Positions 38,146 through 51,368 of a stretch of 64,000 bases of DNA are shown here, one piece after another (position 1 is the stretch's first letter; every line of letters starts with the position of its first letter). A program made the translations under genes and the position numbers. Origin of the DNA: Viscum album (taxonomy: Eukaryota; Streptophyta; Magnoliopsida; Santalales; Viscaceae); contig OY728122.1 in assembly GCA_963277665.1 (NCBI GenBank), positions 1,980,910,883 through 1,980,974,882 of the forward strand, read 5' to 3'. The notes beneath the pieces are model-generated. The model did no database searches. It saw nothing but the letters and a program-made list of their open reading frames with translations, and had not been told where the DNA came from.

Positions 38146-39805
38146 GAGAAAAGGATCATTCTACCTTATCTATTATGAGGATTATAAAACATTCGGTATT
38201 TCTCGATTTTCCATGGATGAATCTAGAAATCATAAAGGATAGAGTAAAATTATTTATTTCTCAATTTAATGTTACACCACCTATCTTTGTGATGATTAAT
38301 ATGGAGTAGAAGAATGTAGTATTACAAAAAAATAAGGATATAAAGGTTACTAATTTCAACCTTGATCATTACAGAATGATATGCTTCAAGAATCGTGTAT
38401 TCTTTTTTACCATTCCATATTTGTTGAAGAATTTTTTATTAAAATCTCACATTTCATCATTATATATTAATCAATGATGTATAATGATATATAGAGATTT
38501 GATATAATATTTCTTCTAGTATTCCATGAATGTAGATATCACATTAATTCTACCCTGATACATGGTACGTCATGATTTTAAGCATATGAGTCAAAAGTAT
38601 ATGGCTATTTTAAATCCATTATATATTACATAATTAAAACATGAAGAAACACCATGGATTATTTAATTAGACTCCCCAAAACAACTAAAATGAATAATTT
38701 TACCTGTGTTGTAGTTGATCATCGTATCATGTCATCACACATAATATATATCTAAGATGAATTCTCTATAGATCATATGTATAGGATATAAATTAAGTAA
38801 TTGGTATGGTTTCATGGAGTACCACATCATAATATGTATGAGTAGGCTTTTAGGATTACCATGATGTTATGGATAAGCTTTGATTAGGATATTGATACAG
38901 TGTTGATTTTTAGAACTATTTATCATCCTAAAAAATATAGTCTATCAAAGGGAATAATTCAAACCCTAGAGGATACTTTAACATATTTTTGTTTGGATTT
39001 TAAATGTTTATAAGATAAAAACATTATTCTAGTTTATTTTTCATACAAAAATTTATTTCACTAAAACATTTATATGGATCCTTATGAAGCCCTCTATTGA
39101 AAGAAATGAACAACTGCAACACACTATTATGAAGTTGGATAACGAAATCTATAAGAAACTGAGATAGGTAAATAAATAGCAATGAAGTTTAACACCATTA
39201 AATAACACATCAAGGAACGTTAGTGTCAGTGTAATGTTTATACCAATAATCTTCAACATGATCTTGAATTTTAATGTTGTTCATTAGATGTTTCTAAGAA
39301 TGTTATCATGGATTAATGTTATTAGATATGGGATGAAAGGGAATTTAAGCCCTTCATATATCTGTCCCTTTGAAATTCATGATCATATGAGAATTGTATC
39401 CTATTTCATGTTGATTCCACAAGGCCTCTCTCAAGTATAAGATATGATCCTTTAATTATCCTGAGTAATTACATACCCTATCCTTCACATCTACAATACA
39501 TAGAGGTTATACCATTAGATAAATATCATTATTATAAGTAAATACCGATAAAGATTCTATATAATATAGATAACGTTATATAAAAATAGAGACCTGTAAT
39601 TGTATAGAGTTTTTATCTAAAAACAACTAGTTTGAGAAATCTAAATGTAAACATTAGGAAATGATGAGACAAAAGTATCCTTGTTTGTTTTTATTTGAGT
39701 ACGAATTTCAAGGACAAAAATATATTTTAATATTGGTAGATTCTAAAACCTTATTTTTATATGAATTATTATTTTTTGAAGCGAGTTATATATATTTAAT
39801 AGCCT
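38146..39805 (+). pseudogene. E4 integrase and possible chromodomain tail (broken)
   Basis: The core reads MDYLIRLPKTTKMNNFTCVV near 38656 (family MDFVTGLPRTQRGYDAIWV), then WFHGVPHHN, then SLSKGIIQTLEDTL (family SERTIQTLEDML) and MDPYEALY near 39075. The C-terminus gives SYFMLIPQGLSQV. From about 39480, PSHLQYIEVIPLDKYHYYK and IPIKILYNIDNVI follow the pattern of the segment leading into a chromodomain. The frame runs on to about 39740. Confidence 0.75.
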
Positions 39806-39823
39806 GAATCAGATGAAAAAACA
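39806..39823 (+). other. E4 polypurine tract (approximate)
   Basis: GAATCAGATGAAAAAACA precedes TGTTGATATTCC, the likely LTR start (compare E1, TGTAACATTCC). Confidence 0.45.
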
Positions 39824-41105
39824 TGTTGATATTCCATTACACGAAACAACAAGTTATGCTTGAACTACCTGAAACACATGGTTATCTTTAATTATACACA
39901 AAACTGAGTATTAATAATACCATGAAATATTATTAATACATATATATATAAGTGGCCATTAAATCCAAGAAAATAAAAAACAGTGATATGAATAGTAAGG
40001 AATAACTTTTCAATATTAAATATAATTGATTTATATAAATGAATCATATTAATAAAAAGAAATCCCTTTTTGGTAATGTCATTAATTGTTTTGAAAGTGC
40101 TATTTTTTCTAAAAAAGTATTGTATTTATTTTTGAGAACAACAATTAATTAAATTTTCTTAGTTTTTGGGATTTAATTTGATAAAATAAGTTCTTATTTT
40201 TAAAATAACGATGTTTATATTGTTTTAGGTTGAGTTTTTGGGATTTCTCTTAAATGACTAATTTTGTGAGGTATAGTGAAAAATATTGAATTTTAACTAA
40301 AAAAACCATTTAATTTAATTAATTTATAATGATAAGTAACATTGTAAATGTTTCATAATTTTAAAATAGTCTAATTATACATCCGTTAATTCAATTTTGG
40401 TAATTGTAATCAATTTCATATTATCTTTGTATATAAAAAATTTTTAAATTTTTAATAATTTCCCTTAAAAAATCACATTCCCACCACATCTAAAAAATTA
40501 ATTTGAAATTATAATGTTCCACCTATGTTAATGGAATTTGGAAAATTTAATTCTATATTTGTAATTGAAATTTTTTAAATTATATAACTAGGTTAACATA
40601 ATATTTTACCAAAATTAATACTAAAAAGAAAAAAATATATACCATAGTTATGGTAATGTTGGGTTTACTGAGAGGGGTTACAATAAAAATATTTGGGTTA
40701 AAAATAACACATTAAAAAGCTAAAACCCACTTGATATCTATATTTCAATGTTATATATTCTATTTTATATAATGGACCATTATGTAAGCGTATTTCCATA
40801 AAAACACTTGGATTGAATTGTCTCCTTCTAAAAAATTATAACTATGCCCCTAAACTCAAATATAAAAGTCCACCCCCTCTCATATCATCTCCACACATTA
40901 AAACCAATATGTTTCATCAAATAAATATGAAAATAAATTTCAAAATTCAGACCCATAACAATATAAGTCATCATATTGAAATAAATCCAAAAAAGGATGA
41001 ATTTTGGTGTAAAATTAAGGAGGATACCCGAAGAAGAGGTGATGTTCATCAACAATAATTTTTTGATTAACTTCTTCCGTTATATTTTAGATTATTATTA
41101 TTCCA
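39824..41105 (+). repeat. E4 3' LTR, first part (before E5)
   Basis: Counterpart of 32808 to about 34090. It carries the promoter/donor pair at 40861 and 41039 and stops soon after it, where E5 entered. Confidence 0.7.
40861..41052 (+). promoter_or_regulatory. E4 3' LTR TATA box and leader donor-like motif
   Basis: TATAAAAG at 40861 and ATACCCGAAGAAGAGGTGAT with GT at 41039, again 178 bp apart. Confidence 0.6.
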
Positions 41106-43966
41106 TGCTGATATATTAACCTCATTATCAGACATATACATAGATATTTTTATGTTAATTACTCGAAGATCAATATAGTTACCCTACCTACTATTATATT
41201 ACTATTATATCATTTTGATGGAAAATAATATAATAGTGTTACAAAACCAGGATCCAAAGGTTGAATGTTTTTGTAAAATTAGGACCATACATAATAAATA
41301 CATAAAAATTATTATTTAATTATTTTTTCAATTGTTTCTTAGTGTCCCTTATGCACTTCTTAATATATGTAGTCACCTAAGGATATATATCAAACAAAGG
41401 GGTGAACTAGAAGCCAAGTAATATGATTAATTAGAACATGAATCAATATAACATGGGTGTGTAAAATAATAATCACCATACCAAATTTATGGAATCATCA
41501 TCATAATCATGAGAGTATTCATTAGAAAAAAGATTGTAATGTGGAAAATCATAAAAATGAAAAAAAATGTCTTAGTTGTCAAATATAACACATAGTTATG
41601 AAAACATATTACATCATGTTCACACATAACATATGTGAATAATCATAGGAAAATTAGTGCTAATAAATATAGAATCATGTTCAAACATATGTCACCTTAT
41701 CACATGAGAAAAATTAAAATACATAATTCATTGGATTGCTATATAATTATAGGCACACCCATCATATCAAAACATTTACTTAATCACACATGCCACATAG
41801 AATGTATATCAATCATGTATACTAATAAACCCTTGGAATGAACGAGTTTCATTAAAATAAAATTGTTATTAAAATTTTTAGTCCCAAGAATGTATTAACC
41901 TATGGTATTAGAATCATCAATCTTGAGTGAAGAATAAACAATAAGAAGATGATTCAAAATGTATTTTAGAAAGAATAGTTATTTTGGAAGATCATTTTAT
42001 TTTTCATAAAATCATAGTGTAAACATTTATATCCAAGAAGAGAAAATTTAAGAACAATGAAATTATATTTTATGTATTTTAAAGGAACATCCAAACTATA
42101 ATTTTACGCGATAGAGGAATAACCTAATGAAAGGAATTTGGGTTTGAGAATCCCCTTACCATATGTCTGATTTATTTCTTACTATAATATATTTGATAAT
42201 AAAATTATATTCATTAATCATTAATTATAGAACCCATTACACATTTATTTCACTTATTTAAATTTATTATGTTTATTTATGGACATTATGATTTCTTATA
42301 GTGTTTAATTTCATAGTTCTAGGGTATCTATTTTCTTGGTTTTCATTTTCAGTTCACTTGATTACATATATAGAAGATCACGTAATATGAGATTAATTGT
42401 CAAGAATTAAAATTATATATAATTAGTGAAAATAAATAATTTTAATAGGACATACATATTATTTTTTTCATAATATGTTGATGATTCATTGGATAACATG
42501 TTAATAATAATAGTTTTAATTAATTTTGGCGGTTTTCGATCACATCAAACTCGTTTTGTTTTATTATTTTATATTAGGTATAAATGTTAGTTATAAAGCC
42601 TAAGAAAGGTTATAAAATAAATTAAAAAAATATTTTTTCATCAATTATAAAAGGTTTAGGACCAGGCTTCAATGTGGTAATGGAAAATAGTAACTTTTAA
42701 TCCTTAAAGGTGATAAATTTACATGTCACAGATGATATATTCATTTTTTGAAAAAAAGGGAGAGGGAATATTTTTTAGGATTGGTTATTCCATTAAAGTA
42801 ATCAAATAATAGTACATAAAAGATATTGGAGTTATCATTCCACTTTTATGAGGTGTAGTGAGGCGATAATAAGAAAAGAAAACAAATAGACATGAAATTT
42901 AAAAAAATAAAGAAGATTTTACCTCTTGAATTCTTCCCCTTGAGAATATCCATAGAAGAATTTGTTTTTTTATTTTGTCGAGAAAAATGGCTTAAAGATT
43001 CAGTTTAGGGTGTTGGGATGATTATTAGGTATAAATTGGGAAAACATCAATTCTTGTATGGTGTGAAAATAAGAGGTGGTGAGGGGGTATTAATAGAGGA
43101 GGAGATGAGTTGTTTTTATTTATTCATTCATTAGTTAATTTATTTTTTCAATTTTAATATTAATTATTTTTAGTCCTAGGATTAAATAATGTAGAGAGAT
43201 GATTATGTTTTGAAATTACTAGAATATATCATCAATACATCATATACAACCCAATAAATCATGTATTTGTTAAATATTATAAATTATTGTATTTCAATTT
43301 TAACAAAAAAATCAACTATTTTATAAAAATAAAAAAAATCACCCTAACAATTCTCAATGTTTTAAAATAAAAAATAAAATCTCTAATATGATATTGATTT
43401 TCAAAAATATGAAAAATTTTATTTTTAATTAAAATGATAATTTATTTTAAAAATATAGATTTTAATATTAAAATCTATTTTACAAACCATTGAAAAATTA
43501 GTAAAGGTATCATAAAATTATCATACAATATTGAGACGCATATAAATATACATATAAATAAATTTTATGAAAATAAATTTAATTTTATAAGATTATATTA
43601 ACAAAAAAATTGTAAATAAATATTTATGTTTTATAAAAAGTGAGATCACATAATTTGTTATTTTTATAATATATATTTACATATAATATGATATAGTTAT
43701 ATCATACTTTTATTCTTTAGAAGACTAAATTTTATTTATACTTGCATAAGTTAGTTTACAGTTTTGTTAGTCTAATTACTATTCCTAAGGGCCATATTAC
43801 TATTTGAAATGTCAAATTACAATTCCATTGGTAAAGGTTCCTTAATTTATCTTTTATTATTTGTTATTAACATATAATGTTTTTATTTTGTGATATTAAA
43901 TGATTTATAAACAATAAAAAAATTATAAGAAGGTATTTCCCTTTGATAAAATTATGGGTTGTTAAA
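41106..43966 (-). repeat. E5 3' LTR (left copy)
   Basis: Direct repeat of 48478-51368. Shared stretches include AATAATATAATAGTG near 41227 and 48625, and ATTACTATTTGAAATGTCAA near 43797. The LTR start (minus strand) abuts the polypurine tract at 43967. Confidence 0.75.
42910..43100 (-). promoter_or_regulatory. E5 3' LTR TATA-like box and donor-like motif
   Basis: On the minus strand TATTAATACC starts at 43095 and TTCAAGAGGTAAAATCTTC has its GT at 42922-42921, 173 bp downstream. Confidence 0.45.
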
Positions 43967-43980
43967 TTCTTCCCCCTTAT
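43967..43980 (-). other. E5 polypurine tract
   Basis: The minus strand reads AAGGGGGAAGAA next to the LTR start, an excellent polypurine tract that fixes the orientation. Confidence 0.8.
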
Positions 43981-44099
43981 GAAACATTTCCCTAAAAATT
44001 TAATTTTACAAACAATGGTGAAACAATTGAGGTTGGTTTTTTCTAATTTGTTTCCTCTGGTTCCCATGTTGACTATTCGTACATATGGTTCATCCTTTG

Positions 44100-45500
44100 T
44101 ACTTTAACCAGGTGAGTATTCTTATTTCATATTACATTCTCCCTATAGTCCAAGATCTTCCCCAACTACTCCTAATATGGATTTCATTTTCTAAATGTAC
44201 CACCTCTAAATTTAGTACATGTGAGTAATCTTTTACATACTTCCTCATGATCTATATGTGAAATTCATCATGTACTTGTAACATTGATTAATAAAGTTTC
44301 AGTCGATAGGCCACCAATTTGACTTGATCAAGAATCTCAATGGGGTCGATGTACCATGGAATCAACATTATTTTCTTCCCAAACATCATGGTCTTCTTCC
44401 ATATAGATATATGTGGAGGAATACCATGTTTCCGACCTTAAACTCTAGGTCCCATTAATGATTTTATGCATGGATCTACTATTATATTTGTCCTTCCTTG
44501 ATGTTTTTCTTAGTGGTTTTCAATTTTTCTATTGTATCTTCGACCATTTCATGCCCTATCAGCTTATATTCACTGACTACATCCCAACATGATGGTGTTC
44601 TGCATATTTTCCCATAAAGGGTTTTATACGGTTCCATTTTGATGAATGGGTGGAAATTGCAATTGTACGTGAACTCATAAATAGGTAGATGTTTTACCCA
44701 TCCTTCTTCACTGTTCATATAACATGCGATCAACATTTATTTTAGCATATGAACAGTCCACTCAGAATAGACATCATTTTTAGGATAATAAATTGTTCTA
44801 ATGTTCATCTCAGTGTTTAAATAATGTTGGAGACATTTCCAAAACATAGATTTGAATATCAGATCACAACAAAAACCAATCGATATTGGTTCTTCATACA
44901 GCCATTCCACATCTATGATGTATATCTGTGTATGTTTAACAAGTGAGAATTACTATCAAATTGATATAAATTGAGCTATCATTGTAATATGATCCAAAAC
45001 AACCCATGTAGTATTGATTCCTCCAGACATACTTGGACATACCATTAAATGATCCATGGTGATATTTTCAAATATCTATGGTGGTATGTGTAATGGTTGC
45101 ATCATCCATAATGAATTTCTTCTTTCATCCTTCACTTGCTTACGTACTATGAACATTGATATATATTTATCAATATCCTTCTACATATCATCCCACCAAT
45201 CATTCTATCAGCGATATCGATATATCTTTGTACAGTCTGAGTGAATAGAGATGGTTAAGCTATGTGCTTCACTCATAAAATCTTTCTTTATCGCTGTATT
45301 GAAAGGTAAAAAAATTCATTTCTCAAATCATACAACTCCTTCTTCATAAATTATATCCTCCCAATTTTTACCCTTTCTTATAGCTTTAACTTTCTTTTAA
45401 ATTTCCACATTATTTCATTGAGAATGCTTTTTTTTCTCCATAAGGGATTGTTGAGAAATAATTTGAGAATTTATTAGAGATATTCCATCCTTCATGATTC
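44100..45500 (-). pseudogene. E5 integrase (broken)
   Basis: From high to low coordinates: MDHLMVCPSMSGGINTTWVV at about 45060-45000 (family MDFVTGLPKSKGGFDTIWVV), MIAQFISI, then FKSMFWKCLQHYLNTEMNI, YYPKNDVYSEWTV (family YHPQTDGQSERTI), and the open frame 44736-44482 with MLIACYMNSEEGWVKHLP and MEPYKTLYGKICRTPSCW (family MAPYEALYGRRCRSPVCW). The second catalytic Asp is lost. The segment 44100-44400 holds the decayed C-terminus. Confidence 0.85.
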
Positions 45501-45559
45501 CCATGTCAATAATTTGAAAATATAATAATATTGGATCCTTCCCAATTCTCATCACTGAT

Positions 45560-46950
45560 AATTTTGTAGGATCATTTCAACTTATATCATTTTCCAGTTT
45601 AATAACTTTTCTAGGATGGTAGTGTATTGAGAAGTGATAATTTATTATGGTCTCTAACCATATTCAATATAGAATAATACACTCCTTTTATGTGAATATA
45701 TATTTTAAGCTCTTATTATCAATATATATGTCACAATTCTCCCCAATAGGCTATTCTAGAAGATTCTTGTCACCAAGATCACAACCACCTACTCCATATC
45801 ATGCATGGGACAACTTTTATCACGAATTCTCAACATCCTTTACATTTAGGCTAAAAAAATATCAACTTGAAACATTACCCAACAAAATCCCTTCATTGAT
45901 AAATCGATGTACAAGAGAAAGAGTTCCCCAATTTTAAGAAGTGTGTGTACTGGAATGGTGATGAGTCTCTTTTTTTATTTCTTTGAAGCATTCATCAAAT
46001 TCAGTAGTCCATAAATTCATTTCTCCCCCCATATTCATCATGGTTTTTGGGATAGAATATGAAGAGAAGTTCATCAATAATAGATGGTAATATAAATCTA
46101 TACTAGGGAAACTATGGATGTCAATTAAAAATGAAGTATTTGGACACTATTAGATAGAAATTTTCATTGAAGGGTCCAATGATATTCCATTGATGAAGAT
46201 AAAAAACCCCAAGAATGATACATCCACCATCTTGAAATCACATTTGTTTATATTTCAAAAATTTTCCCCCATTAAAATGTATTTAGAATAGTATTTAAAT
46301 TCTCCTAATGTTCTCCAATTATATTAGAGTAAATCAAAATATAAATAATAAATAATACCCCAAATTCTTCGAGTTAATTTCTAAAGACACTATTAATTTA
46401 GTTAATGTATATTTTCGGAGCATCAATGATTCCTAAGGGAATCATTAAGAACTCATATTTTCTATACCTCATTAAAAAGTAAGTATTGGGAACATATTCC
46501 TTCCTCACCTTTAATTGATGATATCTAGACTAATGGTCAACTTTACAGAAATACTTTGAGCCACACAGTTGATCGAACAAGCGACAACTTCATCAGTAAT
46601 TCTAACTCAATGGAGGTTGTTCTATATGATTTCATTGAAATCGGAAAATATCCAAGAATATGATAAATTGAGAACATAACCCCTCAGTTAGGAGGAAGGC
46701 CAGATAATTCTTTCGGGAAATTATAAGTGTAGTCCCTCAATATGGGAATGTCCTTAATAATGATTCTATCCTTCATCTCAATCATTTTATTCTGATATTC
46801 AGTGTCATAGGATAATAATTTCCACAAATGAGATGATGAATTTGAATAAGATTCATCATTATCCTTAGACTTGAAAAAAATTGGTGGATGTTTTAGGATG
46901 TGAAGAGTGATATTTGTTTCTCGGCAGTTGATATTGGCTTTGAATAATTT
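45560..46950 (-). pseudogene. E5 RT and RNase H (broken, catalytic Asp pair lost)
   Basis: On the minus strand between about 46500 and 46250 I read YFLMRYRKYEFLMIPLGIID (family FRTRYGHYEFLVMPFGLTN), then VLFIIYILIYS, where FIDDILVYS is expected, so both catalytic Asp are gone. Upstream RT sequence extends to about 46950. RNase H should occupy about 45560-46000, where only scattered matches remain. Confidence 0.7.
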
Positions 46951-48440
46951 TTTCTAGTTAATTAAAAATATATAATAAAACTCCACCTATGTAATAATTA
47001 CATGATTTTGTGAAAGGTTCAGTTCATAAAAAATAACCATGTAGAAGTTATATATTCTCGATGAAATAATTTCCCTACTGTTTGTTCTCATAGATAACAA
47101 AGCCTTTATATTTTCCAGTGATGTTTGAATAGTTCTACAAAACATTAATGCTATGAATGAGTTCATAGAACCATAATAAAATAGCATGTTATCTATTCTA
47201 TAATGAATGACCAAAAATCCTATCACCACATATTTTTGGGGCTCTACTATAGCAGTAGTGATAAAATATGACTTCCATTACTCTTTTGGATTTGGTGGCT
47301 GATAATGGTGATTTAATTTAAGGATTAAATGTTTAGGGAACTCAATTTCATAGTTACCTTTATCCCTACAATTATAGAATTGATCTGAGGGTGGGACAAT
47401 CCTTTCCTCAATATAATTCCCTAGCTTCATCGTATCTCTTCATAATTGATGATTTTGGAGGACTCAATCCCACACTAGAAGTATTTAGTCATCCCTTTGA
47501 GGAAATTCACATGATGTTTCTTCCCACATTTTTGACATGTGTGTGGATGAGTTTTCATTAAAAAATTTTCATTAGATCGACCAGATTAAAATTCCATCTT
47601 TAATTTACAATAATCATATCCATGTGACCACTATCGAAAATCAATCACCACTTTGAGAGAACATCAAACAATATCTTCATAACTCCCATATTCAAAAAAT
47701 TGTGGATCTTTTAAATGGTTTTATTTTATACCACTAAAGAATATGTCTATTTTTATATCATTTTTTAAAAAAACCTAAGGTTCACCTTGGAAGAAATGTA
47801 AAATTTTCTTCAAAATCCTTGACAAATTCTCTTTCCTTTTACTACATTTCAAATAAATCCCTCTCTATAATTATATAAAGTGTTTAAGGTAAATACAAGT
47901 TATGAAATATTCTATTAAATTATAACTACTCCATATCTTGAATTCCATCCTTCGACATGGTGTTCATAATCAACACCAACCATTGGTCATCCTCTCCATC
48001 TAAATGATAAATAGAAATAATCACATTATCGTTCTCAGAACAATGAATTACTAAAAGTTTCTTCTCCATTGAGTTATCCCACTATTCATTGACTAGTGGC
48101 TCATAAGATCCACTAAACATTGGTGGTCATCTAAACATAAAATAATTGATACATAGTAACTCCCACTTAGGTGAAGGGAACATTCCACGTTATTCAGATT
48201 ATTGTTCATATCCTAAGAGAGATGGGTAAGAATCACCCTAAAATTATGAACTCCACCTCCAAGGCAATAGGTATTTTGTTTGTGAAATCACTACATTGTA
48301 CCTCACATAGTTTGTTGTCCACGATTTTCAGCACTCCCACCATTTTCTAAAATAGAAAATGTTTCAACAAAATAGAAGTCAATAAGCAAATAATAAATAA
48401 TTAATTCTATTGTGAAATTAAATCTAAAGGCATAAATTAT
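46951..48440 (-). pseudogene. E5 gag-protease region with one zinc knuckle
   Basis: The minus strand gives CQKCGKKHHVNFLKG at about 47565-47510. It resembles the CPKCGKKHPGECLKG knuckle seen in plant gypsy gag, with the last Cys replaced by Phe. The rest (46951-47480 and 47600-48440) shows no motif I trust, but its position between LTR and RT is that of leader, gag and protease. Confidence 0.5.
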
Positions 48441-48460
48441 GGGACCCTATGTTTAGAATT
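48441..48460 (-). other. E5 primer-binding site (very degenerate)
   Basis: GGGACCCTATGTTTAGAATT resembles, on the minus strand, the AAAG-PBS layout of E2 (compare GACCCTGTGACACCACTT). Placed mainly by position. Confidence 0.3.
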
Positions 48461-48477
48461 TTTTTAAAAAATCATCT

Positions 48478-51368
48478 TGTATGATAACATATATATTGCC
48501 TCTTAATATAGGGTTTCATTAATTTTTCTTATCCTAATTCAAAGATTAACTATACCATATTCTATTACTAACTATAATAACCCTAATTTTTCTTATTTTA
48601 CTATTTCATCATTTTATAGTTAAATAATATAATAGTGATACAAAATAATAATCCAAATGTTCATTTTATTGTGAAAATTAGGATTATACATAATATTTCC
48701 ATGATAAAAGATAAATATTATTTAATTCCTTCTTCTTTAGAATATTATTTTCCGTCATATACCCTTTAGTATATGTAGTAACCTGAAGATATACATCAAT
48801 GAAAGAGGATAGGTAAAATCCTAGTAAGAGGATAAATAAGAACAAGAACCATCATGACATGGGTGAGTCTAATAATTATAGTCATAACATTATTATGGGA
48901 TCATAATCATAACCAGGAGATGAAACATTTGAAAAAGGAATGGAATATGGAAATGCATTGAAATTTAACATCATATCTTAGTTGTCAAATGCCACACATA
49001 GTTGTGAACAAATATTGCATCATGTTCGTGAATAACATGTGTTAATAATAATAAAATATTAATTGTGAAAAAATCTAGGGACATGTCAACACATAATTCA
49101 CCATGTCTAAAGAGATAAATAACGTTACCCATTTCATTGGATTTCTATATAATATTTGGCATACCTATCACATCCTAACATTTAAATAATCACACAGCCG
49201 ACATAGATCATATATTAATCAGGACATAAATAACCCATGGAATGGAATGGAATGGTTTTCAGGAGAATAGATTCATGAATATAATTTGGGGTTCAAATAA
49301 GTTAATATCTTATAGTTAAAGGAATAATATATCTTGAGTGAAGAATATATAATCTCAATTGGAGTGAAAACATGTTTTGGAAGGAAGAGTTTTTTTTTGG
49401 AAAATCATTGTATTTGTCATAAAATCAGATGTGAAACATGTATATAAAATAATTGAAAAATTAATAACAATGAAATTATATTTTAGGAATTTTAAAAGAA
49501 CTGAAACACTAAACTTTGGATTGAAAGAGTAATATCATTATGAATGGAATTTGGGTTCAAGAATCCCCTTACCTTTTATCTGAATTCATTCTTCACATAA
49601 ATATACAAGATAATTATATTATTTTATTTAATTAAAAAATGGATAACCAATTATACATTTATTTTATTTATTATGACGTTATTATATTCATTTATGACCT
49701 TTTTACGAGATATATATTTTAATTTCATCATTCTCGATCATTTTTTTCTTGTTTTCATCAATAGTTCACTTGTATAGATGTATAGAAGATTATGTAAAAT
49801 GAGTTTAATTGTAAAAAATTGAAATTATATTTTTTAGAGAAGAGAATGAAGTTTTAATGGTATTATATGTTATGTTTTTTATAAGAGGTTGTTGCAATAG
49901 ATAACTATTTAATGGTAATTGTATAGATTAACTTTGTCAGTTTTTGATAACAACGAAATTGTTTTATATTATTAATTAATATTATGTACTGAAGTTAGAT
50001 AAAAAAACCAAAATAATGTTAAAAAATATATATTAAAATATTTTTCAACCATTATAATGGTTTTGGGACAAGACATTATAGTAGTTAAGGACAGTGAAAA
50101 TAGGTCATCCTCTTTGATGATATATTAACACCTCCCAGACCATGATTTAAAATTTTTAGAATAAAAGGGTTATTAGAATTGGTTTGATAATCGATTATTC
50201 CATTAAAATTAAAAAATTAATGTATAAATAAGATAATATAGTCAATATTCAACTTGTATGAGGGGATGTGATAAGGATAATAAGAATATAAAATAAATCA
50301 AAATGAAATTTAAGAAAATTAAAGACTATTTTACATCTTGTATTATTCTCCATGGGAACCTCCTTTTAGAAATTGGTTTTACTACTACTTTTATGACCAA
50401 AGGATCATTAAATTGGATTCGGGGATTGGTAAGAATATTGGGGACAAATTTGAAAAGATTCCAGGATTGAATGGTGTGAGGATTAGAGGTGGTGAAGGGT
50501 GGAATATATAGGGGAGGATTGGGGTATTTTTTATTAATTTTTGTATTATTTCTCAAGACTATGAATAGTTTTTCTTAACATGACTAAATATAAAAAATAT
50601 AGAAGGATTGTATAATATTATGGTTTTAAATTATATATATACCATCTATGACTCAATAAATCATGTATTTGTTATATACCATAAATCACTATATTTCACT
50701 ATTCACAAAAAAATCCACTATTTTAGAAATATCCAAAAAAATCACCACAAATATTTATCAATGTGTAGAATTAAAAAATAATCTCCATTTTATGATAATA
50801 ATTTTTTAAATATCATAATGAGAATTTTAATTGAAATAATAATTTATTTGAAAAATAATGATATTAATATTATAACTGATTTTGAAGCACTTTAAAAATT
50901 TTATTATGGTATCATAAAATTATCCTAAAATTAGAATAAAATCGAATAATAATTTAGTAGTAATGTTTATGAAGATTAATTCTCTTTTAAATAATTGTAA
51001 CAATTATATAATTACAATGAATTCTTTATATTTTATAAAAAAATACAAACACTTAATTTATCATTTTAAAAATATTTTTTTACTTCTAATATGATATAAT
51101 TATATAATATATTCATTTATAAGATGAAAATTTTGTGATAATATTTTCCTCAGTAATGAATCTTTTTTATTGGAATGATTACTACTCATAAGGGACACAT
51201 TACTATTAGAAATGTCAAGTTAATAGTTCACTGGTATAGGTTCTATAATTTCTCTCATTACCTTCATTATTCAATTATATAGATTGTATTGTGTAATTTT
51301 ATGTGATTTACACAATATTATGTAATAATTATATGGGAGTTCCGTTGATAATATTATGGTTTTTTACA
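48478..51368 (-). repeat. E5 5' LTR (right copy)
   Basis: Partner of 41106-43966. It ends (plus strand) GGTTTTTTACA at 51368, that is TGTAAAAAACC on the minus strand. E4 LTR sequence resumes at 51369. Confidence 0.75.
50320..50515 (-). promoter_or_regulatory. E5 5' LTR TATA box and donor-like motif
   Basis: On the minus strand CCCTATATATTCC has its TATA starting at 50510, and TACAAGATGTAAAATAGTC has its GT at 50334-50333, 176 bp downstream. Confidence 0.5.

Larger units (their letters stand above)
41106..51368 (-). mobile_element. E5: Ty3/gypsy retrotransposon, minus strand, nested in the E4 LTR
   Basis: About 2.9-kb repeats at 41106-43966 and 48478-51368 flank a 4.5-kb interior whose genes read right to left: gag knuckle, RT, RNase H, integrase. 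E4 LTR sequence continues on both sides (GAAGAAGAGGTGATGTTCATC at left; CTTATATCAAATGGGTAATT at right, matching 34160-34175). This shows E5 is the later insertion. The left boundary is approximate. Confidence 0.8.
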
